A stretch of 64,000 nucleotides of DNA from Candidatus Bathyanammoxibius amoris. GTDB lineage: Bacteria; Planctomycetota; Brocadiia; Brocadiales; Bathyanammoxibiaceae. Positions 6,099 to 14,264 of the stretch are shown piece by piece; position 1 is the first letter of the stretch, and each line of letters opens with the position of its first letter. The notes beneath the pieces were generated by a model. It had not been told where the DNA came from and searched no databases. It saw only the letters and a program-made list of their open reading frames with translations. The DNA lies in the NCBI GenBank assembly GCA_024451685.1, contig JAMXCW010000006.1, positions 69,218 to 133,217 of the forward strand, written 5' to 3'. A program made the position numbers and the translations under genes.

Positions 6099-6980
6099 TT
6101 AGCACGGACCGGTATTACGCCTGATGAAAAGCCTTACAAAATTATACATCACAAAGTACTCCCAGGCAAACGGGCCAAAACCAAAAAAACCCGCCAGGGG
6201 CATCTCAAATATCTTTACACCCGCCGTAAAGGGTGCGATATATACCCACTTCGCGGCGGCCCAGTAGTTCCAGAATTCCCACAAGAAGCCGCAGATATAG
6301 CCCGCCACAAAAAGACAGAGAATCCTTTCCAGGAACCCTTCCTCCAGGTTCTTGAGCAGTGAGTTGCCACCGCTTGAATACACTACAGGGTCCAGCAATA
6401 TCACAAAGCCCGTCCACACAAACGCAAACAGATAACGGGCGTGATGCTGGCTGACCAGGAGCGGTATTATCAGGAAAAGGAAACCAAGCACCATGCCGCC
6501 GTAAACGATCCTGTTTGTTACCCGGAGCGGAGACGTTTTAAACCCCTGGAAGACCTTGAGGGTCGCCAGCAGTTCTGCCGTCTGGAATATTCCCGGCATT
6601 ATGGTCGCAAAGGACAGGGCCAGTCCAAGATTGCGTATTACGAGGTTCTCCGGCAGGCCATGATACTCCCAGTTCTGGAGGTGCAGGTTGTATATCTCAA
6701 AGATCAGCCAGAACCCTATTGAAAGCGGCAGTTGCAGGAAGAATTCGCCCGTCCTCGTACTTATGAGCGAGCTGCCCTTGAGTCTGAAGATTACGGCGTC
6801 CACGAAGAGTATGTAGCCCCACCAGCAGATGGGAGTCGTCCATACGCTGATTGTTCTGGCGATGGGGTATTCGTTCTGCAGTATAAGCGCTGACTCGGCT
6901 GCCAGTATAAGGCCGAGCCCAATCCACCCATAGCCTTTGAAGCGGCCCCCGCCGGCGATGGAGTGTGCGGACTCTCTCAC
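6099..6980 (-). CDS. Polytopic membrane protein with an internal duplication, function unknown
   Basis: A 293 aa integral membrane protein with about eight hydrophobic segments, starting at GTG 6980 (ribosome site AGGGAA). I do not recognise the family. Two halves resemble each other: residues ~54-131 (DAVIFRLKGSSL, then GFWLIFEIYN and NWEY) and ~189-270 (DPVVYSSGGNSLL, then GFLWEFWNYW and KWVY). Shared positions include Asp61/Asp197, SSL/NSLL, the GF-W pairs and the W-x-Y after them; the conserved polar and aromatic residues inside membrane segments suggest a binding site or channel. It starts 24 bp after the M16 pair ends and is followed by CNBD copy 3, so co-transcription is likely. Remnants of its 3' end occur at 560-690 and 1300-1545. 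Confidence 0.82.
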   Translation of the reverse strand: MRESAHSIAGGGRFKGYGWIGLGLILAAESALILQNEYPIARTISVWTTPICWWGYILFVDAVIFRLKGSSLISTRTGEFFLQLPLSIGFWLIFEIYNLHLQNWEYHGLPENLVIRNLGLALSFATIMPGIFQTAELLATLKVFQGFKTSPLRVTNRIVYGGMVLGFLFLIIPLLVSQHHARYLFAFVWTGFVILLDPVVYSSGGNSLLKNLEEGFLERILCLFVAGYICGFLWEFWNYWAAAKWVYIAPFTAGVKIFEMPLAGFFGFGPFAWEYFVMYNFVRLFIRRNTGPC

Positions 6981-7004
6981 TTTGTTTCCCTGAAGAGAAA
7001 GTGT

Positions 7005-8495
7005 CTATTGTGCCGGTTCCAGTTCCAGCACGTTGACCTTCCCAAAGTCGTTGAGGGGACGGTCAAACTTGTCCTCGTCTCCCACTACAAGGATGATTAT
7101 TTTATCGGGATGGAGGTATTTCTTTGCCACTTTCATCAAGTCTTCTCTGGTAACGGCCTTTATGTTGTCCACATAGGTGTCCAGGTAATCAAGGGGCAGG
7201 CCCTTATATTCTATATCCACCATGTGGCTTACTATGGCGCCGCTGGTAGTGAAGAGGAAGATAAACTGATTTATGAAGGTGTCCTTTGCACCGTTGAGCT
7301 CGTCATCGCTCACGGGCCTTTGTTTTATCCTCCGAATCTCTTCCAGTATAAGTTCTATGGCCCTTGAGGTGGACTCGACCTTGGTCTGACACGAGACAAA
7401 GAAGAACCCTAGATCCCTCGGGGTATGGAACGCGCTGTAGACGGAGTAGGCAAGCCCCTCCTCGTCTCTTACCTTTTTGGGTATCCTGGCCGTGAAACTG
7501 CCCTCCCCCAGGATAAAGCTCATCAGCTTAACGGCGAAGTAGTCCGGGTTTGTCCTCTCAATCGCGATGTTACCGAGGAGGATGGTGGACTGGTTCAAGT
7601 CTTTGTCGACGTAGTTCACGGAGAGTTCCGTTTCTTTGTCGACCTTTGGCACATGTGGAAAGTCTATCTTCTCCTTTTCCCATCCACTGAAGACCTTTTC
7701 GAGCTTCCGTAACATCTCCGCCGTGTCAAAGTCGCCAGAGATGCCCATAATCATGTTGTTGGGATGGAAGAATTTGTTATGGAAGGCTATCATGTCTTCT
7801 CTGGTAATCCTTGGAATCGTATCGGCGTAGCCGTTGACCTTCCGGTTGTAAGGATGTGGTTCGTACAGGAGCTTGCGGAACTCCCTGAAGGCTATCTGGG
7901 TAGGGTCGTCGTTTTCTCTTCTTATGGATTCAAGGACCTCTTCCTTTCTCTGCTCAATCTTGTCTTCGGGGAACGCGGGGTGCCTCAGTATGTCAGCAAA
8001 GATTTCCAGTGTCTTGTCCAGGTCCTTTGTCATTACGGAGAGCCCGATGGAGCCTTCCTCCCTGCCGATACTCGTCTCAACCGAGGCGGCCATGTATTCA
8101 AGTTCCCTGTTAATCTCTTCGGCGCTCATGTTCGTCGTCCCGCCCGAACGCATCACGTACCCGGTGAGGGACGCCAGACCGGCCTTGTCCGCGGGTTCGT
8201 AAATGGAGCCCGTTCTCACTGCCGCCGTTATGTTCACCAGGGGGAGTTCGTGGTCCTCCAGCATAAACAGTATCATCCCGTTGGGGAGCACCCTGCGTTC
8301 CACCCTAGGGGGCGACCACACAAGCGGCTCATATTTGAACTTTGACACAATCTTCGCGCCCTTTGACTGGGGCTCCGTAAGGGCCGCGCCCTTTCCGGGC
8401 ATCGCGTGCTGCGCGTGCGCGTAGCCGCCGAGCAACACGGACACGACCAGGGCAAGGGCTATAATCACGACGTTCCGGAATCCGTTTCTCCTCAT
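7005..8495 (-). CDS. M16 peptidase family, non-catalytic subunit
   Basis: A 496 aa secreted protein of the pitrilysin/insulinase-like M16B family with a signal peptide (residues ~8-28, ending near AHAQH). It has the M16 fold (PNGMILFMLEDHELPLVNITAAVRTGSIYEP) but at the place of the zinc motif HxxEH it reads SLTGYVM, so it cannot bind the catalytic zinc. C-terminal features such as LGNIAIERTNPDYFAVKLMSFILGEG and the EEGLAYSVYS segment fit the substrate-binding R/Y subunit of heterodimeric M16B enzymes. It begins 2 bp after the catalytic subunit gene (8498-9988), so the two are surely co-translated. Acts outside the cytoplasmic membrane; substrates unknown. Confidence 0.92.
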   Translation of the reverse strand: MRRNGFRNVVIIALALVVSVLLGGYAHAQHAMPGKGAALTEPQSKGAKIVSKFKYEPLVWSPPRVERRVLPNGMILFMLEDHELPLVNITAAVRTGSIYEPADKAGLASLTGYVMRSGGTTNMSAEEINRELEYMAASVETSIGREEGSIGLSVMTKDLDKTLEIFADILRHPAFPEDKIEQRKEEVLESIRRENDDPTQIAFREFRKLLYEPHPYNRKVNGYADTIPRITREDMIAFHNKFFHPNNMIMGISGDFDTAEMLRKLEKVFSGWEKEKIDFPHVPKVDKETELSVNYVDKDLNQSTILLGNIAIERTNPDYFAVKLMSFILGEGSFTARIPKKVRDEEGLAYSVYSAFHTPRDLGFFFVSCQTKVESTSRAIELILEEIRRIKQRPVSDDELNGAKDTFINQFIFLFTTSGAIVSHMVDIEYKGLPLDYLDTYVDNIKAVTREDLMKVAKKYLHPDKIIILVVGDEDKFDRPLNDFGKVNVLELEPAQ

Positions 8496-8497
8496 CC

Positions 8498-9988
8498 CTA
8501 AGCCCCTTTCTTCTTCTGAATTAACGTGCCCACGTTGCGGTTTGTTTTAATGAAATATTTCTTCGCCACCCTCATGACGTCTTCTCCGGTGACGGCTTTT
8601 ATCCTTTCTACAGCCGTGTTTATGTAGCTCCAGCCACCGGCAACGGCCTCGTAATAGCCTATCTCGTCGGCCAGGCCGGAGTTGGACTCTAAACCTCGAA
8701 TGAAATTGGCCTCGAGCTGGTTCTTTATCTTCTGGAGTTCCCAGTCCGAGGGCGGCTCGGTCTTGAGCCTCTCCAGCTCTTCATATACCGCCTTTTCCAC
8801 TTCCCCGGTGGTGTGCGGGTGGCGGGGACTCGCGAAGACAAAAAACAGGTCCGGGTACTTCGAACCCCCGGCATAGCTCCTCACCATTACCGCGATCCTC
8901 TCGTCTTCTATCAGCCTCTTGTAGAGGCGGGACGTCCTGCCGCTGGTAAGAAGGCTCTCTATCACGTCGAAGACGTACTGGTCGGGGTGCGTGATATTCG
9001 GCTTGTGGTAGCCGACGGCCACCATCGGGTTCGCGTCGTACTCCACTTCTATCCTGCGTTCGCCCTTCTGCTCCGGCTCCAGGGTGGTTACCCCGGGGAT
9101 GGGCGGCTGGGCGGGGATGTCGCCAAAATATTCCTCTACAAGGTCGATTACCTGTTGCGGGTTTATGTCTCCGACCACGACGATTACCGCGTTATTGGGC
9201 GCGTAATACCGGGTAAAATATTTCTCCGTCTCTTCTTTCGTAATGTTTTCTATGTCCGACATCCAGCCTATGGTGGGCCAACCGTAGGGATGGGCGGTGA
9301 AGGCCGCTGCGTTTAACTGCTCAAACAGGAGGCCGAACGGACTTGTCTCCGTGCGCATCCTCCTCTCCTCCATTACCACGTCCTTTTCGGAATAGAATTC
9401 GCGGAGCACCAGGTTCTTCATCCTGTCCGACTCCAGAAAGGCCCATAGTTTCAGTTTATTGGCCGGCAGGTTACAGTAGTAGCGGGTGATGTCATCACTT
9501 GTTGAGGCGTTTATACCCGTGGCCCCGTTTCTCATGTATATGGCCCAGAACTCCTCGGTGTTCGTAATCTCCTGGAGCCTCTTTCTTACCCCCGCAAGCT
9601 CGTTCTCCAGTGCAACCCTCTCTGCCTCATCGTCCGTGGCTTCGATGGCCAGCACCAGCTCGTCTTCTTTTTCAAGAAGGGGTTTCTCTTCTTCCCAGTC
9701 CTTTGTGCCGAAAAGCTGTGTGCCTTTGAACATCATGTGCTCGAAGAGATGGGAGGCGCCGGTGATGCCCGGACGCTCGTTTACCGAACCGACCTTAAAG
9801 ACTATTCTTACAGAGACCGTGGGGCTCTGGTGTTTTTCGAGCATCAGCAGCGTCATACCGTTCTTCAGGACGTGCTCCTTGGCGTCCAGCCTCAGCTCCT
9901 GGGCGTTGAGGGTGGCTGCGTGCAGAAAGAAAGTCAACAGGACAGTGAAAATTATCATGCAGTTCCTGTGGTTTTTCATGATCTTCAT
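8498..9988 (-). CDS. M16 zinc peptidase, catalytic subunit
   Basis: A 496 aa secreted zinc metallopeptidase of family M16. I chose ATG 9988 (upstream AGAAAGAA) because it starts a clean signal peptide (residues ~10-29, ending LNAQE); a longer frame would add an unlikely 28 aa. The inverted zinc motif HLFEH lies at residues 80-84 (H80, E83 catalytic, H84) with the downstream EERRMRTE glutamate region completing the site. An insertion of about 60 acidic residues (DWEEEKPLLEKEDELVLAIEATDDEAER) follows the zinc motif, a coiled-coil-like addition seen in some M16B members. Its partner at 7005-8495 lacks the zinc motif. Together they likely form a periplasmic peptidase heterodimer. Confidence 0.94.
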   Translation of the reverse strand: MKIMKNHRNCMIIFTVLLTFFLHAATLNAQELRLDAKEHVLKNGMTLLMLEKHQSPTVSVRIVFKVGSVNERPGITGASHLFEHMMFKGTQLFGTKDWEEEKPLLEKEDELVLAIEATDDEAERVALENELAGVRKRLQEITNTEEFWAIYMRNGATGINASTSDDITRYYCNLPANKLKLWAFLESDRMKNLVLREFYSEKDVVMEERRMRTETSPFGLLFEQLNAAAFTAHPYGWPTIGWMSDIENITKEETEKYFTRYYAPNNAVIVVVGDINPQQVIDLVEEYFGDIPAQPPIPGVTTLEPEQKGERRIEVEYDANPMVAVGYHKPNITHPDQYVFDVIESLLTSGRTSRLYKRLIEDERIAVMVRSYAGGSKYPDLFFVFASPRHPHTTGEVEKAVYEELERLKTEPPSDWELQKIKNQLEANFIRGLESNSGLADEIGYYEAVAGGWSYINTAVERIKAVTGEDVMRVAKKYFIKTNRNVGTLIQKKKGA

Positions 9989-10131
9989 TTTCTTTCTATC
10001 TTGTATTTTGCGTATAATTGATAACAGTCTCAAGGATTCTGCAAAATTTTGCAAATACCAACCATACGTCATGTCATTCTTCGGTCAAAAAACTCAGAAT
10101 GACAATTATACAGGTCTTTCGAGATGTCGTT

Positions 10132-11337
10132 TTATGTATGGTATTTGGCGTTTATGGTGACGTATTCGTGGGAGAGGTCGCAGGTCCAGAACTCGATCTT
10201 TGATTTGCCCAGACCCAGATGGAGGTGTATATGCACCTCTTTTTTCTTCATCTCCTCCAGGAGTTTCTCCTGCTCGAAGGCAACAGGACCTCCCCCTTCA
10301 AATACAAGGACATTTCCAATATATAGGTTGAGTCTTTGCTCGTCAAGGGGAATGCCCGTCGCGCCGGCCGCCGAGATGATCCTTCCCCAGTTAGGGTCTT
10401 CACCGTTTACGGCGGTCTTGACCAGCGGGGAATCCGCTATGGCGCGGGCTATCCGCAGTGCGTAGGCATCAGTGGGGGCGCCGCTGACGGCTATTCCCAC
10501 AAGTTTGGTCGCCCCTTCGCCGTCTTTAACGATTGCCCTTGCGAGGTGGTGTGTGACGTGGTCCAGGGCCTCCTGAAAGACAGGGAGCACCATTGTGGCG
10601 TCGTCTATTACCGGTTCGCCCGCAGCACCGTTTGCAAGAATAACGACCGTGTCATTGGTGCTCATGTGCCCATCCACGCTTATCCGGTTGAAAGAGTTGG
10701 TTACTGATTTATTCAGGCACCTGCCCAATATATTGCTTGGGACTGCGGAGTCCGTGGTAATGAAGCATAGCATGGTGGCCATATTGGGGGCTATCATGCC
10801 GGCACCCTTGGCAGCCCCGCCGATGGTGATTAGATGTTCACCCGCCTTTATCTTCACGGCAACCTCTTTTGTACGGGTGTCGGTGGTCATAATCGATTCC
10901 GCAAAGGCGTGCCCATTTTCCCTCTCGGGTCCCAGGTTTCTTACGGCCTCTTTTATCCCTGAGGTGACCTTATCGACCGGCAGTCGTTCACCGATTATTC
11001 CGGTGGAGGCCACGAACACGTCATCCGGTGGAATACCCAGGGAGCTTGCGGTGGACGCCACCATCGCCCTTACGTCTTCATGGCCCTGTTTGCCGGTGCA
11101 GGCGTTGGCGTTGCCGCTGTTGACGGCCACGGCGCGCACCTGGCCCTTCTTTATCGCCTCACGGCTGTAGACCACCGGTGCGGCCACTATCTGATTGGTG
11201 GTGAACATCGCTGCCGCCTGTGCCGGACGTTCGGACAGTATGATACCCACGTCATAACCTTCCTTCTTCAGGCCGCCGTGGGCCGCCCCCGCAAGGAAGC
11301 CCTTTGGCACAGTTACGCCTCCCTGTATCTCTTCCAT
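10132..11337 (-). CDS. argJ: Glutamate N-acetyltransferase / amino-acid acetyltransferase (ArgJ)
   Basis: A 401 aa ArgJ-family enzyme of the cyclic arginine pathway. It moves the acetyl group from N-acetylornithine to glutamate and may also use acetyl-CoA. The self-cleavage site is intact: MIAPNMATML with Ala187-Thr188, Thr188 becoming the N-terminal nucleophile of the beta chain. Other hallmarks are NSGNANACTG (73-82) and GEDPNWGRI near the C-terminus. It is the last gene of a minus-strand operon, 3 bp after agmatinase, which links arginine synthesis to arginine-derived polyamines. The C-terminal tail (SKIEFWTCDLSHEYVTINAKYHT) is the expected family ending, so the gene is full length. Confidence 0.97.
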   Translation of the reverse strand: MEEIQGGVTVPKGFLAGAAHGGLKKEGYDVGIILSERPAQAAAMFTTNQIVAAPVVYSREAIKKGQVRAVAVNSGNANACTGKQGHEDVRAMVASTASSLGIPPDDVFVASTGIIGERLPVDKVTSGIKEAVRNLGPERENGHAFAESIMTTDTRTKEVAVKIKAGEHLITIGGAAKGAGMIAPNMATMLCFITTDSAVPSNILGRCLNKSVTNSFNRISVDGHMSTNDTVVILANGAAGEPVIDDATMVLPVFQEALDHVTHHLARAIVKDGEGATKLVGIAVSGAPTDAYALRIARAIADSPLVKTAVNGEDPNWGRIISAAGATGIPLDEQRLNLYIGNVLVFEGGGPVAFEQEKLLEEMKKKEVHIHLHLGLGKSKIEFWTCDLSHEYVTINAKYHT

Positions 11338-11340
11338 ATC

Positions 11341-12228
11341 CTATTTCCCTTTTTTAGAAGTTAGTGTGTAAGTGGCTAGTTTGTAAACAAGTCTGGCGGC
11401 GAGGAAGTCGGGGGCCGTATTATCAGCCTCTGGGCAGAGTTCCGTAACGTCGAAGCCGACTATCCTGCTCTTTTCCGATATCTTTCTCAGGAGCCTCAGG
11501 ACCTCATACCACCCCAGCCCCCCCGGCTCAGGAGTCCCCGTAGAAGGCATGATAGAGGGGTCGAGTCCGTCAAGGTCAACGGTAACGTAGACCTCATCCG
11601 AAACTCTCTCTACCACCTCGTCGGGCCAGTTTTCCGTTTTATTGATGTCACGCTGGTAAAAGGGTTTAAGGTTGTTTTTCTTAACAAAATCATACTCTTC
11701 TTCGCAAAAACTCCTGATGCCCACCTGGGTGATACCGGTGAGTTCATACACGCGGCGCATGACGCTTGCGTGGCTGTATATAGAGCCTGCGTAGGAATCC
11801 CTGAGGTCCAGATGGGCGTCTATCTGAAGTACCGACAGTTTCGGGAAGATTTTCTTATGGGCACGGACCGCCCCAAGCGTGATGCTGTGTTCACCACCCA
11901 GCGTTACCAGTAACTTTCCCTGCTTAAGGATCTTTTCAGCGGCCTCCTCGACCCTCTTTATCATGTGTTCGGGGCCCCTGTGGTCCGGCATGAGTTCAGG
12001 GAGCGTGTGTATGCCCTGTGAGGTGACGTCGCATAGGAGTTCCTCGTCGAATGTCTCCAGGTTTCTTGACGCGTTTATGATGGCCCGTGGGCCTTCTTTC
12101 GTGCCCGTGCGGTAGCTTGCGGTGGAGTCGTACGGCACGGGGAGTATCACTAACCGGCTTTTTTCGAGTTGGGAGTCCTCTTCGGGCAGCGCGCCAAAAT
12201 TATATGGAACGTATTCGGGTTCGGACAT
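11341..12228 (-). CDS. speB: Agmatinase / ureohydrolase family (SpeB)
   Basis: A 295 aa Mn-dependent ureohydrolase, probably agmatinase (agmatine to putrescine and urea). Start taken at ATG 12228 (MSEPEYVPYNF); an in-frame TTG at 12246 is the alternative. Metal-binding motifs are all present: GGEHS (His114), DAHLDLRD (Asp137, His139, Asp141) and VDLDGLDPS. The DLDGLDP motif and the context favour agmatinase over arginase. It lies between the DHS-like gene (ends 12256) and argJ (starts 11337), and the operon starts with an arginine decarboxylase that would supply agmatine. Confidence 0.93.
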   Translation of the reverse strand: MSEPEYVPYNFGALPEEDSQLEKSRLVILPVPYDSTASYRTGTKEGPRAIINASRNLETFDEELLCDVTSQGIHTLPELMPDHRGPEHMIKRVEEAAEKILKQGKLLVTLGGEHSITLGAVRAHKKIFPKLSVLQIDAHLDLRDSYAGSIYSHASVMRRVYELTGITQVGIRSFCEEEYDFVKKNNLKPFYQRDINKTENWPDEVVERVSDEVYVTVDLDGLDPSIMPSTGTPEPGGLGWYEVLRLLRKISEKSRIVGFDVTELCPEADNTAPDFLAARLVYKLATYTLTSKKGK

Positions 12229-12255
12229 GAAACCACATGTACCCAAAAAGTGATT

Positions 12256-13341
12256 TTAGAGAGGTTTTGAGTCCTGCTTGAGGGCGGCAACCATCTCCGG
12301 AAGTTTCTCGTACAACCTTTTCTGAGGTCTCTTCGCCGCCTTTGCAAGGCCGTATGTCATCAGTATAGGCGCCGCTATAGTGGCGTCGCAGTATACGACG
12401 ACGTGGTTCTTGACCTCTTCCTCTTTAACCTTTCCCCAGGATATAGCCTCCTGTGGCGTAGCCCCGGAGAGACCGCCCCACTGGGGTGAATCGGTAGTTA
12501 TCTGTATATAGTAATCGTGCCCCTTGCAGGGCCTGCCAAAGACCATTTCAAGCATGGGCTGTGTCTGCAAATAGAAATTCTTGGGTGACCCGCCTCCCAG
12601 GATGATAACGCCGTTCTGCTTACTGGCGTGGATTACAGCCGCCGTCTGGAGGACGTCCAGGTTGGAGTCCACAGCGGCCTTGCCCCCGTGAAGCCTTAAA
12701 AGGGCAAGCATCAAGCCTATTGCCGAATCTCCGGGAGAGGAAGTAAATATTGGTATGCCGAGTTTTGCGGCCTGGGCCACAAAACTTCGTTCCGGGTAAG
12801 GCGCCTTTTCCAGGGTAACCTTCCCGATGATGTGGTGCAGGTGCGCGCTTGATATGCCATTATAATCCGTGTCATGGTTCAGAATGTCTTGCAGGAAATT
12901 GTCGGTTTCCACCAGCACCTCGTCAGTGACAAACGTGTCGTATATGCGATAGACCTTTGCCTGGCGGAGTTCGGAATCGTCGGCGCGGAAGTCGCCGCGG
13001 TGCATGGGCAGGTCAAGAGCGAAATGAAGGTCGTGATAGGCATTCGCGCCGGTAGAGATAACAAAGTCTACCAGCCCTGCCTCCATGAGTTCTATCACGA
13101 TGCCGCCCATACCCGTTGGGGTCAATGCCCCTGAGAGGGTGAGACATATGGTGGTATCTCCCCCGGCCATCTTCAGAAAAAGCTTTGATGCCTCTGCCAG
13201 CCTGCCCGCATTAAAGGCCCCTGAGGCGGCGAAACCCTCCACCAGGTCTACCACACGCATGTCTTCTCTTGTCTGGAAGGCCTGGATGGTGCCCCCACGA
13301 AGGTATTTGTCTCTCAGCGTCTGTTGGCGGCAGTTTTTCAT
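12256..13341 (-). CDS. Deoxyhypusine-synthase-like protein, probable homospermidine synthase
   Basis: A 361 aa member of the deoxyhypusine synthase (DHS) family. ATG 13341 overlaps the TGA of the upstream gene by 4 bp (ATGA). NAD-binding and active-site features are present: [31 protein letters not shown] with Lys254 at the place of the imine-forming lysine of DHS, and [11 protein letters not shown]. Bacteria lack eIF5A, so true DHS activity is unlikely. A DHS homologue in the cyanobacterium Anabaena is known to be needed for homospermidine synthesis, and here the neighbours make agmatine and putrescine, so transfer of aminobutyl groups between polyamines is the best guess. Confidence 0.9.
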   Translation of the reverse strand: MKNCRQQTLRDKYLRGGTIQAFQTREDMRVVDLVEGFAASGAFNAGRLAEASKLFLKMAGGDTTICLTLSGALTPTGMGGIVIELMEAGLVDFVISTGANAYHDLHFALDLPMHRGDFRADDSELRQAKVYRIYDTFVTDEVLVETDNFLQDILNHDTDYNGISSAHLHHIIGKVTLEKAPYPERSFVAQAAKLGIPIFTSSPGDSAIGLMLALLRLHGGKAAVDSNLDVLQTAAVIHASKQNGVIILGGGSPKNFYLQTQPMLEMVFGRPCKGHDYYIQITTDSPQWGGLSGATPQEAISWGKVKEEEVKNHVVVYCDATIAAPILMTYGLAKAAKRPQKRLYEKLPEMVAALKQDSKPL

Positions 13342-13889
13342 GGCAGAAAGACCGCGGTAGCAATGACGGTAGTCCACAGCCCGTCCTTATCGCCGCGGGC
13401 CGTTTGTGTGATATTCCTGGTCTTTACTATCTTACCGCTCATGCGGAAGATTTGTTTCCTCTCGTCGTAATTCTTTTCCGGGTCGAACTCTATTCCCAGT
13501 GTAGTCGCAAGCATGGTAGCGGCGAGGTCTTCGGCATAATCGCCCGCCTTTTCCTCATTCTCTCCGAACCCGTGGTGTTCGCTCAGATAGCCGTAGTGCT
13601 CGGCCTCGGCCGGCACCGCAAGCCCGATGGAAGCGCTTATCATTCGATGGGGTTCATTGGTGGAGTTTTCGCTGAGTACGCAGTGGACCACCTGCCCGGG
13701 TTTGATATGGGGGTTGCCTATATTCTTGGTTACGATCCTGCACTTCGGAGGAAAAATACTTGAGACCTTGACCAGGTTGTATTTCTCGATGCCGGCCTTT
13801 CTGAGCGCAAGCTCAAACGACTGGAGTTTTTCTTTGTGCTTTCCCACGCCCTTTGTAAAAAATACCCGGTTTGGGACCAGTCCCTGCAT
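13338..13889 (-). CDS. Pyruvoyl-dependent arginine decarboxylase
   Basis: A 183 aa PvlArgDC that converts arginine to agmatine. ATG 13889 fits family starts ([16 protein letters not shown]); an earlier ATG at 13922 would add 11 residues. The self-cleavage site KVSSIFPP has Ser43-Ser44; Ser44 should become the pyruvoyl group. Other marks are the [19 protein letters not shown] segment and the Glu-rich ending typical of the archaeal-type family. First gene of the polyamine operon: decarboxylase, DHS-like, agmatinase, argJ. A 14-bp palindrome (13906-13919) lies just upstream of the start codon and may be an operator. Confidence 0.94.
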   Translation of the reverse strand: MQGLVPNRVFFTKGVGKHKEKLQSFELALRKAGIEKYNLVKVSSIFPPKCRIVTKNIGNPHIKPGQVVHCVLSENSTNEPHRMISASIGLAVPAEAEHYGYLSEHHGFGENEEKAGDYAEDLAATMLATTLGIEFDPEKNYDERKQIFRMSGKIVKTRNITQTARGDKDGLWTTVIATAVFLP

Positions 13890-13905
13890 CGTCGTCTTTC
13901 TTAAA

Positions 13906-13919
13906 ATAAGAGCTCTTAT
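13906..13919. promoter_or_regulatory. 14-bp palindrome upstream of the polyamine operon
   Basis: ATAAGAGCTCTTAT is a perfect palindrome 17 bp before the ATG of the arginine decarboxylase gene. Its place suits a repressor site. No matching regulator gene is adjacent. Confidence 0.4.
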
Positions 13920-14264
13920 CAAAAAACATGTGAATCTTTACTAATTAGAATAAAGCCCTCTAAAAATCAACAGAAAATAAAAAATTAATTGCCTGAACAA
14001 ATACGACTCACACGTGGAGTTTCCCCTTCGCGTAGCTATGTTATGTGAAACCGGGGCCGTGCAGAGGTAGATTCGCTTCCGGTGAATTGCTGTGCCGTGA
14101 TACGGCATGTAACGTATGTCAAGATACACCATGTTGCGGGCAGGTCTCCGCGAGTCTCTCAGGCAAGACAATTACAGGCGGGCATTAAATGTATCGTAAT
14201 CATGAAATAAATTGAGGCCGGGGGGGAATATATTAAATAAGAAACATCTTTTACGAGGGGGAGT
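13920..14264. other. Divergent intergenic region between the polyamine operon and the DUF255 gene
   Basis: No supported ORF. The part from about 13995 to 14175 has a base composition like coding or structured RNA and several short inverted repeats (for example CCGT/ACGG around 14093-14104), flanked by AT-rich sequence on both sides. It could hold leaders or a small RNA; I cannot match it to a known riboswitch. Confidence 0.4.

Noticed and set aside
13941-14171. 76-codon ORF on the minus strand in the gap before the DUF255 gene
   Set aside because: No ribosome site, odd composition (many Cys, Arg and Tyr) and no family resemblance; treated as non-coding.
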